The notes under the pieces were generated by a model, which saw nothing but the letters and a program-made list of their open reading frames with translations, was not told the DNA's origin and did not search any database. The position numbers and the translations under genes were made by a program. A stretch of DNA of 64,000 nucleotides, from positions 124,001 through 188,000 of the forward strand of contig NZ_JAOPKC010000003.1 of assembly GCF_025517535.1 (NCBI RefSeq), written 5' to 3'. This DNA comes from Halapricum hydrolyticum (GTDB lineage Archaea > Halobacteriota > Halobacteria > Halobacteriales > Haloarculaceae). Shown here piece after piece: positions 39,442-48,280 of this stretch; the first letter of the stretch is position 1; each line of letters opens with the position of its first letter.

Positions 39442-39808
39442 CGTAGACGTCCTCGGGATCGAACACCTTCTCGCCGACCACGTCGCCGTCGATCGTCCGG
39501 TAGAAGCAACTCCGGTGGCCGGTGTGACAGGCCCCGCCCTCCTGGTCGATCAGGTACAGCAGCGTATCACCGTCACAGTCGACGCGGATCTCTTCGACGT
39601 GCTGGGTGTGCCCGCTGGTCGCGCCCTTCTCCCAGAGCTCGTCACGGCTCCGGGAGTAGTAGTGGGCACGGCCGGTCTCGCGGGTCCGTTCGAGTGCCTC
39701 GGGCGTGACGTACGCGAGCATGAGAACCTCGCCGCTGTCGGCGTCCTGGGCGATCGCCGGGAGATACTCGTTGTCGTCGAAGGCCAGTTTCGGCGGCGCG
39801 TCGCTCAT
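39434..39808 (-). CDS. hisI: Phosphoribosyl-AMP cyclohydrolase
   Basis: 124 residues, single-domain HisI. It opens the adenine ring of phosphoribosyl-AMP in histidine synthesis. Metal and active-site blocks: YVTPEALERTRETGRAHYYSRSRDELWEKG, then VDCDGDTLLYLIDQEGGACHTGHRSCFYR, with the Asp-x-Asp-x-Asp magnesium site and Cys/His zinc ligands (GACHTGHRSC). The HisE domain is absent. ATG 39808 is chosen over ATG 39835, which adds nine residues not typical of the family. Overlaps the coiled-coil gene downstream by 8 nt; the PfkB gene follows it upstream by 41 nt. Confidence 0.96.
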   Translation of the reverse strand: MSDAPPKLAFDDNEYLPAIAQDADSGEVLMLAYVTPEALERTRETGRAHYYSRSRDELWEKGATSGHTQHVEEIRVDCDGDTLLYLIDQEGGACHTGHRSCFYRTIDGDVVGEKVFDPEDVYDE

Positions 39809-39849
39809 ATCACTGTGGTCGGCACAGTCTCGCATAGGCCTTTTGCGTT

Positions 39850-40746
39850 CTAGATGCCGATCTCGTCCCCATACTGCCGCTCGTACTCGTCGGCCAGCCG
39901 ATCGGGTGAGAGTTCCGGATGGGCCAGATCCCGCGAGGAGACGGCCAGCCCGCCGGCGAGCGTCCCCAGTCGAAGGCTCGTCTCGACGGACAGCCCCTGT
40001 CGATGGCCGTAGAGATACCCCGCGAAGAACGCATCGCCAGCGCCGTTTGTGTCGACCAGTTCGAACTCGGCGGCGGGAACCTCGAACCATTCGCCGTCGG
40101 CGGTCAGCGCGGTCGCACCGTCGCTCCCCCGAGTGCAGACGACCAGCCGTTTGCCGGCGTCGATCTGCTCGCGCATGAAGGCCCGATGGTCGTCCATCCC
40201 TTCCTCGCTCATGAACAGGTAATCGGCGGCCGCGAGGAAGTCGTCGTAGTACTCGTCCTCGCCGTCATACGCGTGGACGTCGGCCCAGACGGACGTCCCG
40301 GCCTCGGCCGCGGCCGGGAGCAGATGTCGCGAGTAGTTGACTGGACTGACGACGAGCGCGTCGGCCTCACCGACCCACCGCTCTAGCCGCCCGTAGTCGA
40401 TATCCGGCTCCTGGGTCGGTGAGACGACGAAGATCGAGATCCGCTCGCCGGCGTCGTTCATCAGGTTGACGTGGCGCTCGGTCCCGTTGGGATCGTAATC
40501 GAACCGGAAATCGACCGGCTCGGCCGCGAAGCGATCGCGGATCGCCTCGCCGTAGCGATCCTCGCCGATCATCGCGTGAAACCGGGTGTCGACGCCGAGC
40601 CGACCCAGGTTCAGCGACTTGCCCGAGCCGCTCGACCCCAGCGTCTCCTGGAAGTCCCGTGCGAAGTGGGTCTCCGTCCGGTCGGGAAACGAATCGAGGT
40701 AGACGATCGAGTCCCAGGAACAGCCGCCCGCGACGAATACGTCCAT
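39850..40746 (-). CDS. PfkB-family carbohydrate/nucleoside kinase
   Basis: 298 residues. The C-terminal PfkB signature DTNGAGDAFFAGYLYG (near residue 230-245) holds the catalytic Asp and anion hole. The N-terminal substrate region is GGCSWDSIVYLD and SSGSGKSLNLGRLG, the latter replacing the common GGxxxN motif. It lacks features that would identify ribokinase, ketodeoxygluconokinase or fructokinase specifically. Its upstream region contains a 30-bp tandem repeat shared with the end of the prepilin peptidase gene. Transcribed in the same direction as hisI. Confidence 0.88.
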   Translation of the reverse strand: MDVFVAGGCSWDSIVYLDSFPDRTETHFARDFQETLGSSGSGKSLNLGRLGVDTRFHAMIGEDRYGEAIRDRFAAEPVDFRFDYDPNGTERHVNLMNDAGERISIFVVSPTQEPDIDYGRLERWVGEADALVVSPVNYSRHLLPAAAEAGTSVWADVHAYDGEDEYYDDFLAAADYLFMSEEGMDDHRAFMREQIDAGKRLVVCTRGSDGATALTADGEWFEVPAAEFELVDTNGAGDAFFAGYLYGHRQGLSVETSLRLGTLAGGLAVSSRDLAHPELSPDRLADEYERQYGDEIGI

Positions 40747-40790
40747 ATCGGGATCGAATCGGACAGCCGGCTTGTCACTGTCGGTTTGCC

Positions 40791-40867
40791 CGAGTCCGGC
40801 CTGCAGGATGTCGATCTAGCCGAGTCCGGCCTGCAGGATGTCGATCTAGCCGAGTCCGGCCTGCAGG
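40791..40867. repeat. 30-bp tandem repeat (2.6 copies) duplicating the end of the prepilin peptidase gene
   Basis: CGAGTCCGGCCTGCAGGATG plus TCGATCTAGC is repeated identically at 40791-40820 and 40821-40850, with a partial copy 40851-40867. Read on the minus strand each unit encodes LQAGLG-stop-ID-I. The prepilin peptidase uses the first stop (40846-40848), and the downstream units repeat its C-terminus behind further in-frame stops. The exact identity of the copies points to a recent slippage event. Confidence 0.95.
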
Positions 40868-41913
40868 AGCAGCCAGACCAGCACGTCACCGGCGACGAGA
40901 CTCACTACCAGTCCCCCGAACATCGGGACGATAAAGGGGATCCCCGGGGAATACCACACCCGATCTTTCGTCGTGAGGAGTGTCAATCCGGCCCGGAGTT
41001 CCTCGGCGTCAGTCCCGTAGATGGGGCCGCCGATGTCCTCGAAGAACGCGTCCGAACCCCATGGATCGTCGTATTCTCGCCCGGACGGATCCTCGGGGGT
41101 CGAGGTATCTTCCAGACCTCCACCGTCAGTGAACACCAGCGACCCGTCCCGTTCGGGGATCGTTCCGTCGCCGGGATCCTCGGGCTCGGCCGGCAGGCTC
41201 GCGGGGTCGCGACAGCGTTCGGGATCGGCCCGCAACTCCGCAAGCGTCAGTCCGCGCCAGGAGAGGTACATCCGAAGCACGTCCAGATCCATGCCGCGTC
41301 GAGTGAAGCCGTCCGGTCGCTCCAGCAACCGACCGTACCGCCGGGGCAGCGTCTCGACGGCGACGGGGCGACCGACGACCATCATCCGACTTACCGCACC
41401 GCCGAGCAGGTTCCGGCCCGCGAGCGCGACGGGATAGACGGCGCCGACCAGCACCGTGTTCGAGAGGATGGTCAGCGCGAACACCCCGAGTGTGGCCTCG
41501 AACCACGGGAGGGTAATCGACGGGAAGTAGAACACCGGATAGACGGGAAAGAGGATCGCCAGCGCCATCAACGCCTTCGCGTCCGCGCCGCCGAATCCGC
41601 CGAACCACCAGAAAACGTACGAAAAGGGCACCAGAAAGCCTACGCTGATCGCCGCTCGGACGGCGAACGACTGGACGGTCTCGCCGGCCGGCCAGGCCTC
41701 GACACCGATGTCGAGCCCGTCGACGGTCAGCATCCACGCTGTGTCGGCCCAGACGGCCAGCCCGTCCCAGAAGAGCAGGCCGATCCCGAGCGCGATCAGG
41801 GGGAGCCACGTCTCGTTGGGGACGCGGCGGGTCTTGACGTCCCGGATCGCCGCCCAGCCAAGCACCGGTACGGCAACCAGGCGCAACAGATCGGTGATCG
41901 CTGCGGCGTACAC
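40846..41913 (-). CDS. Type IV prepilin/archaellin peptidase, A24 family (PibD-like)
   Basis: 355 residues from GTG 41913. Aspartate-protease motifs: AAIRDVKTRRVPNETW near residue 20 (first catalytic Asp with R and PN) and GGFGGADAKALM near residue 100 (GxGxAD, second Asp). Six or more membrane helices flank them. A long soluble insert (about residues 190-315, rich in Asp, Glu, Pro) sits before the last two helices. It cleaves class III signal peptides of pilins and archaellins. A longer TTG start at 42015 would add an Arg/Ser-rich stretch without family resemblance. The 3' end lies in the 30-bp tandem repeat. Confidence 0.88.
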   Translation of the reverse strand: MYAAAITDLLRLVAVPVLGWAAIRDVKTRRVPNETWLPLIALGIGLLFWDGLAVWADTAWMLTVDGLDIGVEAWPAGETVQSFAVRAAISVGFLVPFSYVFWWFGGFGGADAKALMALAILFPVYPVFYFPSITLPWFEATLGVFALTILSNTVLVGAVYPVALAGRNLLGGAVSRMMVVGRPVAVETLPRRYGRLLERPDGFTRRGMDLDVLRMYLSWRGLTLAELRADPERCRDPASLPAEPEDPGDGTIPERDGSLVFTDGGGLEDTSTPEDPSGREYDDPWGSDAFFEDIGGPIYGTDAEELRAGLTLLTTKDRVWYSPGIPFIVPMFGGLVVSLVAGDVLVWLLLQAGLG

Positions 41914-42015
41914 GCTGGTCGAACGCTCAGGAGGCAGGCTGTTATCACTTGCGGAACGGCGAAGCGTCGATCTGACGCCCCGTGCCCGCCTCGAACCGAC
42001 GGAATCGGCGCTCAA

Positions 42016-43362
42016 TCACTCGATCAGCGGGGTCCCGTCGGCCTTCGGGCCGAGCGTCGGGCCGTGCGGCGGGTCGCCGTCGATCCGGCGGCGCGTCCGG
42101 TAGTCGGTCGAGCGCTCGACGGGGATCCGGCCGATCGACTCGATCAACTCGACGTACTGGTCGAACGAGCGGTACTCGCCGAAGCCGCCGCCCGCGCGCT
42201 TGGTGATCTCCTCGGAGAGGATCGTCCCCATGAAATCGTCCGCGCCGCTGTTGAGCAGCTTCAGTCCCTGCTGGTCGCCGTATTTGACCCACGACGCCTG
42301 GATGTGGTCGACGTTATCGAGGAACAGTCGCGAGACGGCGATCATCAGTTCGTCCTCCTGCACGGTCGGCCCGCCCTCGACCATCCCGTAGTCGTACAGC
42401 GGCGTGTTCTGGTGGACAAAGGATAGCGGGATGAACTCGGTGATCGCGTCCGTCCGGTCCTGCAACTCGCGAACCCGATCGAGGTGGATCGCCCGGTGAG
42501 CCTCGTTCTCGACGTGGCCGTACATGATCGTCGCGGTGATGTCCAGCCCAACCGTCGCGGCGGCCTCCATCGCTTCGAGCCAGCCGTCGCTGTCGATCTT
42601 ACCCGGACAGATGACGTCCCGGACTTCGTCGACGAGGATCTCGGCGGCCGTCCCCGGTGCGGAGTCGAGCCCGGCGTCGGCGAGTCGTCGATAGACCTCC
42701 TCGTAGCTCCACGCTGTCCCGCGGCGTGCGTGGGCGGCTTCCTCCGGGGTCATCGAGTGGACGTGGACGCCGTCGACGCTCATCGCCTCGATCTGCTCGA
42801 CGTAGGTTCCCGGGTCGACCTCGTAGGCCGACGGCGACCGATAGTTCAGATCGCCCCGATCGCTGGCTTCCAGTATCTCGCGGTGATCGTCGTCCAGCGC
42901 GAACGCGGGATGGAGTCCCGAGACGGAGGTCACCTCGTAGATCCCGCGCTCGACGGCGTCGGCGACGATCTCCCGGGATTGGGTGGGCGTCTTCGTGAAT
43001 CCGTCGTGATCGGCGTCGGATGATTCGAGGAACTGATCGGAGCGATCCTTGAAATTGCAGAACAGACAGCCGGTGTTGCAGGCAGTCGTGACGTTGTTGT
43101 TGAGGTTGGCGACGAACGTGACCTCCCGGCCGACGAGTTCGGCGCGGCGGTGATCGGCCGCCTCGAGCACCTGCTCTTTGCGTTCGCGGTCGATCCCGTC
43201 CGTGCCGCTGCCGGTCGTGAGGAGTTCGATCGCGTCGGCGACCGTCAGCCGCGTCCCGTCGCGAGCCTTCGCCAGCGCGTTCTCGAAGTGCTGGTCGGTC
43301 TCGGGGCTGTGCTCGAACGCGAGCGCGTCCCCGGTGTTCGTCCCCGATTCGAAGGCAACCAT
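42016..43362 (-). CDS. cofH: FO synthase subunit 2 (radical SAM), CofH
   Basis: 448 residues. With CofG it forms the deazaflavin FO of coenzyme F420 from tyrosine and a ribitylaminouracil. The radical SAM cluster motif is TACNTGCLFCNF (CxxxCxxC, near residue 87). Downstream are VSGLHPAFALDD, HVHSMTPEEAAHARRG and SAPGTAAEILVDEVR, typical of CofH/MqnC-type enzymes. ATG 43362 is used; a GTG at 43398 would extend it by 12. cofG is not within the window. The prepilin peptidase gene follows on the same strand. Confidence 0.94.
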   Translation of the reverse strand: MVAFESGTNTGDALAFEHSPETDQHFENALAKARDGTRLTVADAIELLTTGSGTDGIDRERKEQVLEAADHRRAELVGREVTFVANLNNNVTTACNTGCLFCNFKDRSDQFLESSDADHDGFTKTPTQSREIVADAVERGIYEVTSVSGLHPAFALDDDHREILEASDRGDLNYRSPSAYEVDPGTYVEQIEAMSVDGVHVHSMTPEEAAHARRGTAWSYEEVYRRLADAGLDSAPGTAAEILVDEVRDVICPGKIDSDGWLEAMEAAATVGLDITATIMYGHVENEAHRAIHLDRVRELQDRTDAITEFIPLSFVHQNTPLYDYGMVEGGPTVQEDELMIAVSRLFLDNVDHIQASWVKYGDQQGLKLLNSGADDFMGTILSEEITKRAGGGFGEYRSFDQYVELIESIGRIPVERSTDYRTRRRIDGDPPHGPTLGPKADGTPLIE

Positions 43363-43502
43363 CGTTTCGAACGGAGAGCGCGACAGTGAAAACGCCACGG
43401 GTCGCGTCGCGGTTCTCCGATACCGAAACCGGGGTCACCATTCGACCGATCGGCGCCCGGCAAGCGCAACGCTGATTGGCCGGTGCCCCCGAGTTTCGGG
43501 TC

Positions 43503-45116
43503 GTGACTGATCGCTCCGACGATGAGGGACGGCCGTCCGACGACGAAGACGCGGAGCGGCGCGACGCGGCGCCGGCCGATGACTCATCGAAGCCGGCCGA
43601 TGACTCATCGAAGCCGGCCGACGACTCATCGAAGCCGGCCGACGAGCCGTCGGAGTCGATCACCGAGGGCGGGCTGATCCGACCGCTGATCCGTCTCGCC
43701 TGGCCCATCATCGTCATCCAGCTGTTGCAGGTCACCTACAACATCGCCGACACGCTCTGGTTGGGGCGGCTCTCGACGGACGCCGTCGGCGCGATCAGCC
43801 TCGCTTTTCCGCTGATCTTTCTGCTCATCGCGATCGCAGGCGGGTTCACGACCGCCGGCGCGATCCTGGTCGCTCAGTACACCGGCGCGAAGGGGAAGCG
43901 CTCCGCCGGACTGGTCACCGGCCAGACCGTGATGTTCGTCTCGCTTCTGTCGGTCGTGATCGGGATCGTCGGGTACTTTTACACGCGTCCGGCCCTGGAG
44001 TTGCTCCCCAGCGATCCCGAGACCTCCGCGGCAGTCATTCCGCTGGCCGCCGACTACATGGAGGTCATCTTCCTGGGGATTCCGCTGATGTTCGGCTTTT
44101 TCGTCTTCTCGGCGCTCATGCGCGGGTACGGCGACACGCGGACGCCGATGTTCGTGATGGCGATCTCCGTCGGCCTGAACGTCGTGGTCGATCCGATCTT
44201 CATCTTCGGCTTCCAGTCCAATCCGCTGTTTTCGTGGCTCGGCGCGGGCGGGCTGGAAGCGTCCCTGTTCGCCGCCACTGGCTTCTCCGGGCTCGGGATA
44301 GCCGGGGCCGCGCTCGCGACGATCCTCTCTCGCGGCGTCGCGACCGCGATCGGGCTGTACCTGCTGTTCGCGACGGGGATCGGCCCTGCTGTGTCGCTAT
44401 CGCATCTCCGGCCGGATCTCAGCGTCATCGGGGACATCGTCCGGCTCGGGACGCCGAGCATGATCGAGCAGTCCGCGAGCGCGCTGGCGATGATCACCCT
44501 CACTGCGATCGTCGTCACGTTCGCGCCGCCGGTCGTGGCCGCCTACGGACTCGGCAATCGTCTCATCTCGCTGGTGTTCCTGCCGGCGATGGGGCTCGGG
44601 CGGGCGATCGACACCATGGTCGGGCAGAACCTCGGCGCCGACCGGGCCGACCGGGCGGCGCGCGCGACGTGGCTGGCTGCCGGGACCGGCGCGGGCGTGA
44701 TGCTCGTCGTCGCCGTCATCGCGGTCGTGTTCACCGAACCGATCGTCAGCGTCTTCCTCGGGAGCGGCATCGAGGACGCCGCCGCGACGATCGAACTCGG
44801 CGTCGAGTACGTCCGGATCCGGTCGGTCGAGTTCGCCTTCATCGGCGTCTCGCAGGTCATCTTCGGCGCGTTCCGCGGGGCCGGCAACACCCGGACGGCG
44901 ATGGTGCTGTCGATCGTCACGCTGTGGGTCGGCCGCGTCGCGAGCATCGGGCTGCTCGTGTTCGTGTTCGAGTGGGGTGCGACCGGCATCTGGGTCGGGA
45001 TGGCCCTGGGCAACATCGTCGGGGCGTCGCTCGCGGTGCCGTGGTTCCTCCGGGGCACCTGGAAAGAGCGCTACATCGACGAACCGGCAGTCGAGGCCGA
45101 GGAGACGATCGCCTGA
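43503..45116 (+). CDS. MATE-family multidrug/sodium exporter with repeat-bearing N-terminal tail
   Basis: 537 residues from GTG 43503. Residues 60-525 contain about 12 membrane helices and the MATE repeats (LAWPIIVIQLLQVTYNIADTLWLGRLS in the first half, MIEQSASALAMITLTAIVV in the second). The first 50 residues are hydrophilic and consist partly of PADDSSK repeated three and a half times. These are encoded by a perfect-to-near-perfect 21-bp tandem repeat (43571-43645). Presumed Na+- or H+-driven export of organic cations; the substrate is unknown. Divergent from cofH. Confidence 0.92.
   Translation: MTDRSDDEGRPSDDEDAERRDAAPADDSSKPADDSSKPADDSSKPADEPSESITEGGLIRPLIRLAWPIIVIQLLQVTYNIADTLWLGRLSTDAVGAISLAFPLIFLLIAIAGGFTTAGAILVAQYTGAKGKRSAGLVTGQTVMFVSLLSVVIGIVGYFYTRPALELLPSDPETSAAVIPLAADYMEVIFLGIPLMFGFFVFSALMRGYGDTRTPMFVMAISVGLNVVVDPIFIFGFQSNPLFSWLGAGGLEASLFAATGFSGLGIAGAALATILSRGVATAIGLYLLFATGIGPAVSLSHLRPDLSVIGDIVRLGTPSMIEQSASALAMITLTAIVVTFAPPVVAAYGLGNRLISLVFLPAMGLGRAIDTMVGQNLGADRADRAARATWLAAGTGAGVMLVVAVIAVVFTEPIVSVFLGSGIEDAAATIELGVEYVRIRSVEFAFIGVSQVIFGAFRGAGNTRTAMVLSIVTLWVGRVASIGLLVFVFEWGATGIWVGMALGNIVGASLAVPWFLRGTWKERYIDEPAVEAEETIA
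43571..43645 (+). repeat. 21-bp in-frame tandem repeat (PADDSSK units)
   Basis: GCCGGCCGATGACTCATCGAA at 43571-43591 and 43592-43612 is identical. A third copy (43613-43633) has one T-to-C change, and a partial fourth follows. The repeat keeps frame and lengthens the cytoplasmic tail of the MATE exporter. Confidence 0.95.
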
Positions 45117-45140
45117 CCGTCGGCGTTACAGCCGGCCGTC

Positions 45141-46160
45141 TCACGTCGGGAGGAGATCGACCGCGACGTCGAGCGCTTCGAGGACGACCCAGACGACGAA
45201 CAGCGCGTACGCGGCCAGCAGGCCGTACGATTCGATCACCGAGAGCGCCAGGTCCGTCCGGAGCGCGGTAAACAGCAAGACTGTCGACAGCGTGAGCACG
45301 GCGAACATCGGAATCGCCATCGAGAAGTTGATCGGCGTGCTGCCGACGAGCATCACCCCGATCGGGATCGCGACCAGCAGATCGAACGTGTTCGACCCGA
45401 GTACGTTCGCGAGCGACGCGATCCCGCGCTCCTCACTTGCAGCCCGCACGCTCACCATCGCGTCGGGCAGGCTCGTCGCGGCGGCAGCGATCGTCACGCC
45501 CATGATGAAATCGGGGACGCCCAGGGCCGTGCCGATGACGTCGACGGAGTGAACCAGTCGTTCGACGGCGATCAAAATGGCGACCAGGCCGGCGACGAGC
45601 AACCCCCACTGGCGGCCGATCGCGATGTCGCTCCCGTCGTCGTCGCTCTCGTGATCGGCGGTGTCCTGGTACTGGATGAATACGTACAGCCCGTACATCC
45701 CGAGCGGGACAAGCGCCAGCGGCCGGGTGATGTTCCCTGCGAGATACTCGACGCCGCCGACGGGATAGTAGATCACCGCCAGCGCGAACGTGATGACGAG
45801 CACGGATACGGCGAGCATGTAGAACAGCGCTTCCTTGTACACCAGCGCCCGGTTGGCCTCGATCTTCTCCGCGGTGGTGATCCCGGCGAGTGCGGGGATC
45901 ACGAGGATGTTGAACACTGCGGACCCGACGATCGTGCCGACACCCAGCTCCAGTGAGTTGACAGTGATCGCTGCGACGACGACCGTCGCCAACTCGGGGA
46001 AACTCGAACCGATCGCGGTGACGATCGATCCCTGGACGACTTCGGGCAGTCCGTAGTACGTCGCGAGCCGTTCGCTGGCGTTTTCCAGCCAGCCGCTACC
46101 GATCCAGATCACGCCGGTGGTCAGGAGAATGATCACCACGTCGACTGCGAGTGTCGCCAT
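45141..46160 (-). CDS. Na+/Ca2+ exchanger family (CaCA, YrbG-like)
   Basis: 339 residues, about ten membrane helices in two inverted halves. Alpha-1 repeat: IGSSFPELATVVVAA with GTIVGSAVFNILVI. Alpha-2 repeat: AAATSLPDAMVSVRAA with NVLGSNTFDLLVAI. The acidic residues expected for ion coordination are present (Glu in SFPE, Asp in SLPD). A hydrophilic acidic loop (DTADHESDDDGSD) separates the halves. Probable Na+/Ca2+ or related cation antiport at the plasma membrane. Convergent with the MATE gene. Confidence 0.93.
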   Translation of the reverse strand: MATLAVDVVIILLTTGVIWIGSGWLENASERLATYYGLPEVVQGSIVTAIGSSFPELATVVVAAITVNSLELGVGTIVGSAVFNILVIPALAGITTAEKIEANRALVYKEALFYMLAVSVLVITFALAVIYYPVGGVEYLAGNITRPLALVPLGMYGLYVFIQYQDTADHESDDDGSDIAIGRQWGLLVAGLVAILIAVERLVHSVDVIGTALGVPDFIMGVTIAAAATSLPDAMVSVRAASEERGIASLANVLGSNTFDLLVAIPIGVMLVGSTPINFSMAIPMFAVLTLSTVLLFTALRTDLALSVIESYGLLAAYALFVVWVVLEALDVAVDLLPT

Positions 46161-46229
46161 CGGATCAGTGATCGGACGGCGGCTGTAATTATCTGCCGAT
46201 CAGATCCCCGGCCGAAAGCCCCGGGCGAT

Positions 46230-47111
46230 TTATCGCATCACTCGGGGCCCGTTGCGCACCGTGATGACCGGCACGGGGACCGATCGAACGGTCTTCTCGG
46301 CGACGCTGCCAAGCAGGATCCGCTCGACGCCCTGGCGGCCCGTCGTGCCCATCACGACGGCGTCGATCCCCTCCCGATCGACGATTTCGTGGATCTTTTT
46401 CGCGGGAGATCCGGACTCGACGTGCGTGGTGACTCCGTCGATACCACGTTCCCTCGCGGTGTTTGCGACGGTGTCGACGACCTCGGCGGCGTGCGTTTCA
46501 CCGGCGTTGGCGAGTCGCTCCGAGCGCACGTCGGGACTGAACGCGCCGGTGTCGACGACCGACAGCGCGTGAACGTCCGCGCCCATCGCCGCGGCCACTT
46601 CGACGGCGTGTTCGGTCGCGCTCTCGGCCGCCTTGCTCCCGTCTGTCGGGACGAGAATCTGTTCGAACGGCACGACGAACTTCTCGTCTGCGACCATCCG
46701 AGCCGTCAACACGGGCGTCTCTGAGAGCCGGACGACCTTTTCGGTGACGCTGCCGAGCAAGTACCGCGAGAGTCCCTGCCGCCCCCTGGTCGGCATCACG
46801 ATCACGTCGAAGTCGTGCTCCTCGCCGTACTCGACGATCGTCTCCGCTGGCGTCCCCTGTACGACGTCTGCAGTGTATCGAACACCGAGCGTATCGAGGG
46901 TCTCGCCTGCTTCCGCGAGGATCTGCTCGCCTTGCTCGATGAGCCCGTCGAGTACTCCGCCGTCGGCGCGTGTGACGCTCACTTCGTTCGTGTCGGCGAC
47001 GTACAACAGCCGGATCGATCCGTCCGTCCACTGGGCGAGCTCGCCCGCGTGGTGGAGTACTTCGGTCGCCCCGTCACTGCCGTCGAAGGGAAAGAGGATC
47101 CTTTCGTACAT
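46230..47111 (-). CDS. Universal stress protein with two UspA domains
   Basis: 293 residues consisting of two tandem UspA folds (about 1-140 and 148-293). Both halves keep an ATP-binding pattern near their C-terminal ends: GRQGLSRYLLGSVTEKVV and GRQGVERILLGSVAEKTV. Asp-bearing openings are ILFPFDGSDGA and ILVPTDGSKAA. Duplicated UspA proteins of this type are common in haloarchaea; role in stress response is inferred from the family. Divergent from purC across an 82-nt region. Confidence 0.93.
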   Translation of the reverse strand: MYERILFPFDGSDGATEVLHHAGELAQWTDGSIRLLYVADTNEVSVTRADGGVLDGLIEQGEQILAEAGETLDTLGVRYTADVVQGTPAETIVEYGEEHDFDVIVMPTRGRQGLSRYLLGSVTEKVVRLSETPVLTARMVADEKFVVPFEQILVPTDGSKAAESATEHAVEVAAAMGADVHALSVVDTGAFSPDVRSERLANAGETHAAEVVDTVANTARERGIDGVTTHVESGSPAKKIHEIVDREGIDAVVMGTTGRQGVERILLGSVAEKTVRSVPVPVITVRNGPRVMR

Positions 47112-47193
47112 GATTGATCGACTGCGTCCCATCTGGGATGTTTTACCCGAGCCGATGTCAAACCCTATGGTGGTCCGGACGGAAACGCCGTCA

Positions 47194-48249
47194 ATGACCA
47201 GCGTCAAAGATTTCCGGATCGATCAGGAGCCGACCGCCGAGGAGTTCGGCCGGGGCGCGTTCGTGTTCACCGACGATTACTCGGTGTTCGACTGGGGCAA
47301 GATGCCCGACGAGATCCCTCAGAAAGGCGCGTCGCTGTGTACGATGGGCGCGTACAACTTCGAGGTGCTCGAACAGAACCACATCCCGACACACTACGAG
47401 GGCGTCGCCGTCCCGGGAGAGGCGATCGGGGCCGGCAGCGAGCGAGTCACGGTCGATCTGGCCGACGCGCTTGCCGCCGGGATCGCACCACGCGAGATGG
47501 TGATCTCGCTGACGCAAGTGCCGGAGCTTCCCCACGACGGCACCGACTACGACTACGACGCCTACCACGACGCCGCGGGCGAGAACTACCTGATTCCCCT
47601 GGAGATCGTCTTCCGCAACACCGTCCCCGTCGGCTCGTCGCTACGCAAGCGTTCGGAGCCGGCCGATCACGGACTGGACTACGCGGAGTGGCCCGACGAG
47701 CCGGTCGACCTCCCCGAACCGGTCGTCGAGTTCTCCACGAAATACGAAAAGCAGGACCGCTATCTCGACCGCGAGGAGGCCGACCGGATCGCCGGGACAG
47801 CCGCTATCGACCGCCTGGAAGAGCTGGCGCTGTCAGTCAATTACATCCTCACCGAGCAGGCCGCGCGGGCCGGGTTCGTCCACGAAGACGGCAAGATCGA
47901 GTGTCTCTACTACGGACGCGAGATCCACGTCGCCGACGTCGTCGGCACCTTCGACGAGAACCGCTTTTCTTACGACGGCCAGGAGGTCAGCAAGGAGGTG
48001 CTCCGCCAGTATCACAAGCGCACCCAGTCCGAGTGGGTCGAGGCCGTCAGCGAGGCGAAAGCCGAGGCCGACGCGCGCGGGGTTGCCGACTGGAAATCCC
48101 TGTGTGACCGCGGGCCCGAGCCACTCGATCCGGCCGTGATCGAGACCGCGCGGGACCTCTACTGTGCCGGCACGAACGCCTACGTCGGCAGCGACATCTT
48201 CGACGCCCCCGAGATCGAGGCGGCGGTCGACGCCGCACGAGAACTGTAA
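47194..48249 (+). CDS. purC: Phosphoribosylaminoimidazole-succinocarboxamide synthase
   Basis: 351 residues, longer than bacterial PurC but normal for haloarchaea. It ligates aspartate to CAIR in purine synthesis. Blocks: FVFTDDYSVFDWGKMPDEIPQKGASL (SAICAR synthetase opening), IPLEIVFRNTVPVGSSLRKR (signature) and FVHEDGKIECLYYGREIHVADVVGTFDENRF. ATG 47194 gives the typical start MTSVKDFRI. An in-frame ATG at 47167, about 24 nt after a GTTTTACC box (47140-47147), would be the leaderless alternative and adds nine residues. Confidence 0.93.
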   Translation: MTSVKDFRIDQEPTAEEFGRGAFVFTDDYSVFDWGKMPDEIPQKGASLCTMGAYNFEVLEQNHIPTHYEGVAVPGEAIGAGSERVTVDLADALAAGIAPREMVISLTQVPELPHDGTDYDYDAYHDAAGENYLIPLEIVFRNTVPVGSSLRKRSEPADHGLDYAEWPDEPVDLPEPVVEFSTKYEKQDRYLDREEADRIAGTAAIDRLEELALSVNYILTEQAARAGFVHEDGKIECLYYGREIHVADVVGTFDENRFSYDGQEVSKEVLRQYHKRTQSEWVEAVSEAKAEADARGVADWKSLCDRGPEPLDPAVIETARDLYCAGTNAYVGSDIFDAPEIEAAVDAAREL

Positions 48250-48280
48250 CGGGTCTTCGCTCCGGGCGTTTCCGTCGCCG

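Noticed and set aside
40471..42426. Long plus-strand open frame across the PfkB upstream region and prepilin peptidase gene
   Set aside because: Antisense to a peptidase with both catalytic motifs; the apparent protein repeat in it is only the 30-bp DNA repeat read on the other strand.
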